This document shows, piece after piece, positions 1 through 5,992 of a stretch of DNA of 11,960 nucleotides. Source of the stretch: an uncultured beta proteobacterium (GTDB taxonomy: Bacteria > Pseudomonadota > Gammaproteobacteria > Burkholderiales > Burkholderiaceae_C); NCBI GenBank assembly GCA_903927495.1, contig CAIYNH010000767.1, positions 1 to 11,960 on the forward strand, read 5' to 3'. Each line of letters opens with the position of its first letter. Position 1 is the first letter of the stretch. Under the pieces are notes generated by a model that saw only the letters and a program-made list of their open reading frames with translations, was not told the origin of the DNA and ran no database searches. Made by a program: the position numbers and the translations under genes.

Positions 1-164
1 ATGTGCCGATTTTTGCCACCGATGCTTTGGTTGAGCATGTGACGAAGGTTGAAAAGATCAGCAAAACCGAACCTGCCTCGATCGTTTTTCCGCTGTATGC
101 CGAACTGGCACCCCGGCTGCAAGGATTGCTCATGGAAATTCAGACTTTCCTCGCGCAAAATTGA
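1..164 (+). CDS. C-terminal end of a truncated protein, probable Hpt phosphotransfer domain
   Basis: An open frame enters from the left edge (first whole codon at base 3) and ends at TGA 162-164, giving 53 visible residues. The reading starts VPIFATDALVEHV and continues as two amphipathic helices with a T-K-V-E-K-I turn, ending in LLMEIQTFLAQN. The spacing of A-x-x-L-V, then V-E, then a second helix resembles the part of an Hpt four-helix bundle just after the H-x-x-K-G phosphohistidine site. That site would lie immediately outside the window, so the key His cannot be checked. If correct, this is the tail of a hybrid sensor kinase or a stand-alone Hpt protein. The receiver gene at 274 fits such a partner. 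The fragment is short and helical, so any other helical C-terminus is possible. Confidence 0.5.
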   Translation, partial: VPIFATDALVEHVTKVEKISKTEPASIVFPLYAELAPRLQGLLMEIQTFLAQN

Positions 165-189
165 TGTAAGCCCGTGGGTAGTCAATAAT
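161..189 (+). promoter_or_regulatory. Possible sigma-70 promoter
   Basis: TTGATG at 161-166 (4 of 6 to the -35 consensus) and AATAAT at 184-189 (5 of 6 to the -10 consensus) are separated by 17 bases. The -35 box overlaps the TGA stop of the upstream gene. Transcription would begin near 195, about 80 bases before the receiver gene at 274. This 109-base gap is the largest in the window, so it is the best place for a cluster promoter. The call rests on a match by eye only. I saw no clear sigma-28 (flagellar-class) promoter in the gap. Confidence 0.35.
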
Positions 190-273
190 TCCTGCTAAGC
201 TAGATATTTAACTTACTGACAAATGGTGCAAAAATCCAGGTTCAGGCTTAAGCGCTTTAACCAATAAATAATT

Positions 274-657
274 ATGAAAATTACACTTGCTCGAATTCTG
301 GTGGTTGAAGATGACGAAGTAATGCGGACCTTTGTGGTCAATACCTTGCGCCGGATGGGAATTCAGTCGATTGAAACCGCATCTGATGGCATAAGTGCCT
401 TGCGCGCCATGGTGGTTTTTCGGCCAGACCTGGTGTTAACCGACATCCACATGCAGCCCATGGACGGTCTGGAGTTTGTCCGACAGTTGCGAGCTCACGC
501 CAATCCTGTGGTCAAAAACATGAAAATTATTTTCATGAGTGCCGATGCCAGCACCGGGACGTTGGAGGAGGCCATGCCTTTGGGTACCTATGGCTACATC
601 GTCAAACCTCCGCGCATGGAAAATTTGCAGACCAAAATCGAGCTTGCCTTGAAATAG
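274..657 (+). CDS. Stand-alone receiver-domain response regulator (CheY-like)
   Basis: The 127-residue product is a single receiver domain with no output domain. The acidic pocket is E12-D13-D14, the phospho-acceptor is D57 in LTDIHMQPMDG, the switch Ser is S89 in FMSAD, and the conserved Lys is K111 in VKPP. All residues needed for phosphorylation are therefore present. K-P-P replaces the commoner K-P-F. It differs clearly from the second receiver at 2993, so the cluster has two distinct CheY-type proteins. The ATG at 274 is the natural start because the receiver beta-1 strand begins at residue 7. The Shine-Dalgarno sequence in front of it is weak. The phosphodonor could be the Hpt-like protein upstream, CheA, or both. 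It might act as a phosphate sink or a signal to a non-flagellar target, but nothing here decides that. Confidence 0.9.
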   Translation: MKITLARILVVEDDEVMRTFVVNTLRRMGIQSIETASDGISALRAMVVFRPDLVLTDIHMQPMDGLEFVRQLRAHANPVVKNMKIIFMSADASTGTLEEAMPLGTYGYIVKPPRMENLQTKIELALK

Positions 658-714
658 CCTGGAATAGCAACAGTTTATTGATCGTTTAGTTCCAAGATAA
701 GCACAGGCACCACT

Positions 715-2244
715 ATGAAATTGTTTATCCCGGGCGTCGCGTTGTTGAAGCCCTTAACGGGTCGAATGAGGTTTTGGGTGCTACCGATTCCGTTGCTGTT
801 GGCATTGCTGGGTGTTTTATGGATGCATGTGTTAAGGGGTAATGTGCCCAGTTCCGGGGACGGATTTCTGATTGTGTCGATGGTTCTCGGTGCGCTGCTG
901 CTGTGGGTCTATTTGGTCATGAGTTTTTTCCAGATCACACGGGGTGAGCGGGATCGAACGGAAGCCGCCATGCTGGCCGCATCCAGAGGTGATTTGACCA
1001 ACCAGGCAGGCCCCGGTGTTAACACCCTTGGCAACTTTGGACGTCACCTGGAGGGCATGATCCTGAATATGTCGAGTATCGTCGCCAACATCCGCACGGC
1101 CGCCGTGTTGCTGGGCGATACCGGTAAAAAGCTGGTGGATGACACCCGGTCGCTGTCAGAGCGGGCGGCGGCGCAAGGCGATCATTTGCAACAAACCTCG
1201 ATGCACGTCAAGACTGTGAGCGAAACAGTGGCGCGCAACGCCTCGGCAGCGCAAGAGGTCAGCATGATGACCTCCAGTCTGCACAATGAGGCGGATACGG
1301 CTGGCAAAATGATGCACAGCGCCATGCAGTGCATGGGCCCGCTGGAGATTACCTCCAGACGTATGTCAGAAATCATCGGCGTGATTGACGGTATTGCCTT
1401 CCAGACCAATTTGCTGGCGCTGAATGCCGCCGTAGAAGCGGCCCGGGCTGGTGAACAGGGTCGTGGTTTTGCGGTGGTTGCTTCCGAAGTTCGTAATCTT
1501 GCCAAACGCAGTCAGTCCGCCGCCGGTGAAATCCGGGGCTTGATCGCTGAATCGTCTTCGCGGGTGGGTGAAACCGTGGCGGGCATACGCAGCATCAATG
1601 AGATGATGGAAAGTCTGATTTCCGGCATTGGCGAAATTGCCATGAACGTCAACGTCATGGCCGAAGGCAGTGCCGCTCAAAGTGCCGCGCTCGAAGAGGT
1701 GGTGCATGCCGTGGGTGATCTTGATGTGCTGACTCAGGAAAATACCGAACTGGTCAATCGTGCCAGTTTCAACTCTGATCGTTTGATCTCCCAGGCCTCC
1801 ACCCTTGAAATATCGGTAGGTGATGTGCGTTTGCGCCAGGGCACAGCCGATCAGGCACGGCAACTGGTGTTTGATGCCATGGTGCATATTCGCACGGAGG
1901 GTCTGGAGCGGGCCAAGGCGGATTTTCATGACCCGCAAGGCCCATTCATTGATCGGGATATGTACATATTTATTTTTGATCGTGCCGGCTACTACGTGCT
2001 GCACGGGGCCATTCCGGAAAAAGATGGTACTGATTTGCGCGATATTGCCGGTCTTGATGCAGAGGCTTTGGTCGCTGATGCCTGGGAGGTGTGTGATCAG
2101 GAAAAGGGGGGCTGGGTCAATTACTCCATTACCAACCCGGTTACCGGACAAGTTCAGGGAAAGTCCTCGTTCGTGGTTCCCCTTGATGGGGATCGCTTGC
2201 TGGGATGCGGCTGCTATTTGAATGTTGAGTGGCTTAATTCGTAG
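715..2244 (+). CDS. Membrane-anchored methyl-accepting chemotaxis protein with C-terminal Cache-like domain
   Basis: The product has 509 residues. Two hydrophobic segments (about 19-40 and 52-73) are joined by a loop of only about 12 residues, so there is no periplasmic sensor. A short HAMP-like linker follows, then an MCP signalling domain (about 110-365). Its tip is canonical: [16 protein letters not shown] followed by [15 protein letters not shown] at residues 224-255, the part that contacts CheA and CheW. After the signalling domain, residues about 375-509 resemble a single Cache (sCache_2-type) domain: [40 protein letters not shown] and L-G-C-G-C-Y. Given the topology this domain should be cytoplasmic, whereas Cache domains are normally extracellular. 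Cys460, Cys498 and Cys500 lie in it. There is no C-terminal CheR-binding pentapeptide. The gene sits 57 bases after the receiver gene and 44 before the CheZ-like gene. The ligand is unknown. Confidence 0.92.
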   Translation: MKLFIPGVALLKPLTGRMRFWVLPIPLLLALLGVLWMHVLRGNVPSSGDGFLIVSMVLGALLLWVYLVMSFFQITRGERDRTEAAMLAASRGDLTNQAGPGVNTLGNFGRHLEGMILNMSSIVANIRTAAVLLGDTGKKLVDDTRSLSERAAAQGDHLQQTSMHVKTVSETVARNASAAQEVSMMTSSLHNEADTAGKMMHSAMQCMGPLEITSRRMSEIIGVIDGIAFQTNLLALNAAVEAARAGEQGRGFAVVASEVRNLAKRSQSAAGEIRGLIAESSSRVGETVAGIRSINEMMESLISGIGEIAMNVNVMAEGSAAQSAALEEVVHAVGDLDVLTQENTELVNRASFNSDRLISQASTLEISVGDVRLRQGTADQARQLVFDAMVHIRTEGLERAKADFHDPQGPFIDRDMYIFIFDRAGYYVLHGAIPEKDGTDLRDIAGLDAEALVADAWEVCDQEKGGWVNYSITNPVTGQVQGKSSFVVPLDGDRLLGCGCYLNVEWLNS

Positions 2245-2288
2245 GGTGTAGCCCTGTTGATGCCTTTCTATTTGAACCGGACATTTTC

Positions 2289-2978
2289 ATGACCCGATCC
2301 ACCTTACCTGATACCGCCGGCTTGCCGGCCGAGACATTTTCCCCAGTGGCGCCCGGTATCGAGCATGCCCTAGTGGTGCTGTGTGCACAGGTTTTGCCGG
2401 TTTGGGCTCGGCAACTCTCCAGTTCCCGCAGCCAGTCTGAAACTGCGGTGACCGAAATGTTGTCGGCCTTTGCTGAAATAGGGCCGCATCTGGATATGGC
2501 CTCCCGCCAATCCAAACAGATCTCCACCGCGCTGGATCAGGGGCAAGACGGCATTACCCAACTGGCACAGGCATGTGAGCAGGTGCTGCAGCCGGTGTTG
2601 GCGAGCCTGGACGGGCCGGCTACCGCCGCCGTGCAGCGCGTAATTTTGATGATCCATAAGGCCGTCGATGCGCTCGAGCAAATCTCCAAACCGTTTGAAC
2701 ACGAGACCCAAATGGTTAGCCAGCAGGTCGAGCGCATGTACCGGGGGTTTCAGTACCAGGATCGCATCAGCCAGATGATGACCTTGCTGCATGAAGATAT
2801 CGAGCGCTTGCGTGCTGCGATGGTGGCACCGGATCCCAATATTGATGCGTTGGCACAGGATGCCTGGCTGCAACGGCTGGAATCCCAATATGTAATGACG
2901 GAGCAGCATCTGCAACACTCGGACTCGGTGGGTCGGTTAGACGAGGTGGTTGATGATGAAGACACAACTTTTTTTTGA
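2289..2978 (+). CDS. Divergent CheZ-like putative CheY-P phosphatase
   Basis: The product has 229 residues, is mostly helical and soluble, and is close to the length of CheZ (214 in E. coli). It has no MCP tip, HAMP, receiver or CheW domain. Residues 154-162 read FQYQDRISQ. This aligns with the CheZ active-site region FQDLTGQ, where Asp143 and Gln147 act on phospho-CheY. Here D158 and Q162 have the same D-x-x-x-Q spacing and are preceded by the same aromatic-Gln pair. The last residues, VVDDEDTTFF, are acidic and end in Phe, like the CheZ tail (VDDLLDSLGF) that docks on CheY. The gene lies 14 bases before cheY. Motif, helical content, tail and position all support a phosphatase role. Overall similarity to CheZ is low, and it could instead be a helical chemotaxis adaptor. 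The stop codon directly follows a run of eight T. Confidence 0.6.
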   Translation: MTRSTLPDTAGLPAETFSPVAPGIEHALVVLCAQVLPVWARQLSSSRSQSETAVTEMLSAFAEIGPHLDMASRQSKQISTALDQGQDGITQLAQACEQVLQPVLASLDGPATAAVQRVILMIHKAVDALEQISKPFEHETQMVSQQVERMYRGFQYQDRISQMMTLLHEDIERLRAAMVAPDPNIDALAQDAWLQRLESQYVMTEQHLQHSDSVGRLDEVVDDEDTTFF

Positions 2979-2992
2979 TAAGGTGATCTGAT

Positions 2993-3361
2993 ATGGCACA
3001 AACAATATTGGTAATTGATGATTCGGCCAGCTTGCGCCAGGTGGTGTCCATGGCGCTGCAAGGGGCCGGCTATGACGTGCTGCAGGCGGGTGATGGTCTG
3101 GCTGCATTGGCACTGCTCGACGGCCGCAAGATCAACATGGCAGTATGCGATGTAAATATGCCGCGCATGAACGGTATTGAGTTTGTCAGGGCCGCAAAAG
3201 CCTTGCCAAACTATCGTTTTTTGCCGATTTTGATGCTCACGACCGAGAGTCAGGAAGCCAAAAAGGAAGAAGGCAAAGCGGCAGGTGCCAAGGCCTGGAT
3301 GGTTAAGCCTTTCTCGCCTGCATCCTTGCTCAATGCGGTCTCAAAACTTTGCTTGCCATAA
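2993..3361 (+). CDS. cheY: Chemotaxis response regulator CheY
   Basis: The 122-residue product is a single receiver domain. Acidic pocket D9-D10, phospho-acceptor D53 in VCDVNMPRMNG, switch Thr T83 in MLTTES, aromatic switch residue W102 and conserved Lys K105 in VKPFSP are all present. The E-S-Q-E-A-K-K-E-E-G-K-A-A-G-A segment is typical of CheY proteins encoded next to cheA. A good ribosome site (AAGGTGAT) lies just after the upstream stop, about 7 bases before the ATG. CheA at 3752 is the expected phosphodonor, and the CheZ-like protein encoded just upstream is a plausible phosphatase. Phospho-CheY in this family binds the flagellar motor switch. Whether this copy does so, or instead serves a non-motility output, cannot be read from the window. 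Confidence 0.93.
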   Translation: MAQTILVIDDSASLRQVVSMALQGAGYDVLQAGDGLAALALLDGRKINMAVCDVNMPRMNGIEFVRAAKALPNYRFLPILMLTTESQEAKKEEGKAAGAKAWMVKPFSPASLLNAVSKLCLP

Positions 3362-3451
3362 GTCTGCCCTTGTCCGATATTTCTGCTTTCGCCGGAATGG
3401 CGCCAAGTAACGCACGAGCTTGGTTTTATTGTTTTGCATCAGGAGCTTGTC

Positions 3452-3739
3452 ATGAGTAAGCCATTTGAACTCCCCGAAGAAATGACCATTTACAGTGCCG
3501 TTGAAACGCGCGACGCGATGCTCGCCTGGTTGACTGAACAGAGCACCAAATCGTCCAAGTTGCTGTGTATATCAGCAGCCAAGGTGTCCGAGATTGATGG
3601 CTCCGGGCTCCAGTTGCTCGCCTCCCTGTCGCATATTGATCACCATTGGCAACTCATAAACCCCAGCACTGCCTTGCTGGAAGCCTGCAAAACGCTGGGC
3701 TTGAGCGCCTGGTTGGATCAGCAAGTCGCCCATTCTTGA
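3452..3739 (+). CDS. STAS-domain protein (anti-sigma-factor-antagonist-like)
   Basis: The product has 95 residues and is a single STAS domain. The motif SEIDGSGLQLLASL (about 46-59) corresponds to the phosphorylatable loop of SpoIIAA-type proteins. Ser51 in D-G-S-G is where the regulatory Ser sits in that family. The ATG at 3452 is preferred because AGGAG (3441-3445) lies 6 bases upstream. A TTG at 3434 in the same frame lies in front of that ribosome site and is unlikely. The gene sits between cheY and cheA, 12 bases before cheA, so it is very probably co-transcribed with them. Small STAS proteins between cheY and cheA recur in environmental proteobacterial chemotaxis clusters, but their role is poorly understood. 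No anti-sigma kinase or PP2C-type phosphatase is visible in the window. Confidence 0.87.
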   Translation: MSKPFELPEEMTIYSAVETRDAMLAWLTEQSTKSSKLLCISAAKVSEIDGSGLQLLASLSHIDHHWQLINPSTALLEACKTLGLSAWLDQQVAHS

Positions 3740-3751
3740 AAGGGAGCCGCC

Positions 3752-5956
3752 ATGAGTAAAGCATCTGATGCCGACCAGGACTTCATCGCCGCGGCCATGC
3801 CCGCTTTTATCAGCGAGGCTGGCGAGCAAACCGAGGCGATCGAGACGCTGTTGCTGGAACTCGAAGAGAACCCGCACGACCGAGAACTGCTGGATTCGTT
3901 GTTTCGCTGTGCGCACACCGTGAAAGGCTCGGCCGGGATTTTTGGCCTGAGTAAAGTGGTGGAGTTCACTCACCACGTCGAAACTCTGCTGGACCAGATG
4001 CGTGAAGGCAAGCTCAGTCTGAGCCCCGAGTTGAGCACCTTGCTGCTGCAGTGCAATGACCAGATCAAATTTTTGGTGGATGCCGCCAGTGACGAGTCAG
4101 CCGATACACCTGAGCAAAAAGACCAGCGCGCTGATCTGGTGATTCAACTGCGCGCCTACACCGAGGGCGCTGCAACAGCAGCACAAGCCGCAGTTTCGGC
4201 AACTGCCGTGGCGAATGTGACTGCCGGCAGTGTCGTTATGACCACTTGGGCGATCTCGGCTCGCTTTGGTTCAGAAACTTTTCGCAACGGCATGGATCCG
4301 TTGTCAATTGCCAAATACCTCAAAAGTTTGGGTACCGTGAAATCCATGGTGTGCGGCGTGGAAGCCGTGCCGGCGTTGGTCAACCTCAATCCTGAGACTT
4401 GTTACCTGAGTTTTGCCATGGAGCTCGAGACCAAGGCCAGCCGTGATGAGGTTGAGGGTGCATTCAGCTTTGTGGCTGACGACTGCGAGTTGGATGTTAA
4501 AGCGCCCGAGAGTGCAGATCAAAAGCTGGTGCGCGCCATTGAAAACATGCCGGTTACCCCGCGCTTGGGGGACATGCTTGTGTCGGTGGGTGCGGTAACC
4601 CAAGATAAGCTCACTGAAGTGCTCTCTAATCAGGAGCGCTCTACGCTTGTCGCACCTGGTCAAAAGACCAAAATTGGCAATTTACTGGAGACTAAGGCTG
4701 GAGTTGCCCCGGAGGTGGTTGAGGCGGCCTTAAGCAAGCAACAAAAAACCCGTGAAAGCAGTGGTGGTGAAGAAAACCGCTATATCCGGGTGCAGGCTGA
4801 CCGGCTGGATGCTGTCATTAACCTGCTCGGCGAACTGGTCATTGCCGGTGCCGGTGCCAATCTACTGGCCCGCGAAACCCGCAACGTGGCGCTGATCGAA
4901 GCCAATCTGCACATGAACAGTCTGATTGAGGAAATTCGCAACGGCACGTTGGGCCTGCGCATGGTGCCTGTGGGCGAAACCTTCAGTCGCTTTCGCCGTG
5001 TGGTGCGCGATACCGCGTCGAGCTTGGGTAAAGAAGTCAATTTCGAGATTGTCGGTGGCGAGGCTGAACTTGACAAATCGATGGTCGAAAAAATTGCCGA
5101 CCCGCTCATGCATCTGGTTCGCAATTCACTTGATCACGGCTTGGAGCCACCGCAAGAGCGACTGGCTGCTGGTAAACCGCAGGCTGGCAAATTAACTCTG
5201 AGTGCCAAGCACGAAACCGGAGCCATTTTGATCCGAATTGAAGACGATGGCCGTGGCATCAATCGTGAGCGCGTGCTGCAGCGTGCCTGGAATCGAGGTT
5301 TGATCGAACAAGGCGTAGTGCCCAATGATGATGTCATCAACATGATGATTTTTGAGCCGGGCTTCTCCACAGCAGAGCAAGTGACCAACCTGTCAGGGCG
5401 TGGTGTTGGCATGGACGTGGTGCGGCGCAACATTGAGGCACTGCGTGGCAACCTCAAGCTCAACAGCCGTCCGGGGCGGGGTTTGCAGGTAGATATTCGC
5501 TTACCCCTGACCTTGGCCATCATCGATGGCTTTTTGGTGGGCGTGGGAGCTGCCAAGTTTGTGCTACCCCTGGAATCGGTGGTGGAGGTGATTGAATCCG
5601 GTGGACAACACGTCAAAGTTGACAAAGCCGGACGCCATTGCCTGGAACTGCGCGGTGCCGCCTTACCGGTGGTGCGTCTGCGTTCGCTCTATGGCATCGA
5701 TTCGAACTTGCCGGGCAGGGTCAGTGTGGTGGTGGTGAATTCGCCACGAGGCAAGTACGGCATCGAGGTCGAGGTGCTGTTGGGTCAGCAGCAAACAGTC
5801 ATCAAACCGCTGGGCCGATTGTTCAAAACTCTGCGTGGTATCTCAGGCTCCAGCATTTTGGGCAGCGGTGAAGTTGCACTCATTCTTGACGTGGGTTCAC
5901 TTGGCGAGTTGGTGACTGCCGCACAGCACACGGATCTGGTCAAGTTGGCTTCTTAG
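3752..5956 (+). CDS. cheA: Chemotaxis histidine kinase CheA
   Basis: The 734-residue product has, in order: a P1 Hpt domain (about 10-110) with phospho-His H55 in CAHTVKGSAG; an Ala-rich linker (136-160); a middle domain (about 163-252) marked by W166 and RNGMDPLSIAKYL, probably in the CheY-docking P2 position; a pair of 24-residue MshEN-like repeats (271-294 and 307-330); the P3 dimerisation hairpin (about 343-405); the P4 ATPase domain with N box HLVRNSLDHG (434-443), G1 DDGRGI (498-503) and G2 GRGVGMD (549-555); and the CheW-like P5 domain (about 588-725). All catalytic boxes are intact. It autophosphorylates under receptor/CheW control and passes phosphate to CheY. AGGGAG (3741-3746) lies 5 bases before the ATG. 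The repeat insert is the unusual part. Gene order links it directly to cheY and the STAS gene upstream and two receptors downstream. Confidence 0.97.
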   Translation: MSKASDADQDFIAAAMPAFISEAGEQTEAIETLLLELEENPHDRELLDSLFRCAHTVKGSAGIFGLSKVVEFTHHVETLLDQMREGKLSLSPELSTLLLQCNDQIKFLVDAASDESADTPEQKDQRADLVIQLRAYTEGAATAAQAAVSATAVANVTAGSVVMTTWAISARFGSETFRNGMDPLSIAKYLKSLGTVKSMVCGVEAVPALVNLNPETCYLSFAMELETKASRDEVEGAFSFVADDCELDVKAPESADQKLVRAIENMPVTPRLGDMLVSVGAVTQDKLTEVLSNQERSTLVAPGQKTKIGNLLETKAGVAPEVVEAALSKQQKTRESSGGEENRYIRVQADRLDAVINLLGELVIAGAGANLLARETRNVALIEANLHMNSLIEEIRNGTLGLRMVPVGETFSRFRRVVRDTASSLGKEVNFEIVGGEAELDKSMVEKIADPLMHLVRNSLDHGLEPPQERLAAGKPQAGKLTLSAKHETGAILIRIEDDGRGINRERVLQRAWNRGLIEQGVVPNDDVINMMIFEPGFSTAEQVTNLSGRGVGMDVVRRNIEALRGNLKLNSRPGRGLQVDIRLPLTLAIIDGFLVGVGAAKFVLPLESVVEVIESGGQHVKVDKAGRHCLELRGAALPVVRLRSLYGIDSNLPGRVSVVVVNSPRGKYGIEVEVLLGQQQTVIKPLGRLFKTLRGISGSSILGSGEVALILDVGSLGELVTAAQHTDLVKLAS
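4562..4741 (+). other. Tandem MshEN-like 24-residue repeats inside CheA
   Basis: CheA residues 271-294 begin RLGDMLVSVGAV and end L-S-N-Q, fitting the 24-residue pattern R-L-G-x-x-L-V-x-x-G-x6-L-x3-L-x2-Q. Residues 307-330 begin KIGNLLETKAGV and end L-S-K-Q, also 24 residues, but with the second Gly one place later. The spacer between them is 12 residues, compared with about 5 in MshE. Paired motifs of this kind form the MshEN domain, which binds cyclic di-GMP in MshE-type ATPases. This copy is degenerate in the second repeat, so ligand binding is only a possibility. Confidence 0.5.
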
Positions 5957-5992
5957 TCGGTTCGAACTTTGGCGGACATTTTAGGAACTTGT

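Noticed and set aside
1366..2151. Long minus-strand open frame opposite the first MCP
   Set aside because: It lies wholly inside a well-supported MCP gene, its translation resembles no known protein, and a similar frame (10415-11281) appears opposite the conserved tip region of another MCP, as expected of a codon-usage shadow.
3388..3404. Short inverted repeat CGCC-GGAAT-GGCG between cheY and the STAS gene, considered as a terminator
   Set aside because: The stem is only four base pairs and no T run follows, so it does not support a terminator; the genes are probably co-transcribed.
3434..3451. Upstream TTG start for the STAS gene, adding six residues
   Set aside because: The AGGAG ribosome site at 3441-3445 lies inside that extension and is correctly spaced for the ATG at 3452.
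5969..5992. Upstream TTG start for the first tandem receptor, adding eight residues
   Set aside because: AGGA at 5983-5986 is 6 bases before the ATG at 5993, and the N-terminus from that ATG matches the start of the paralogue (M-N-x-x-N).
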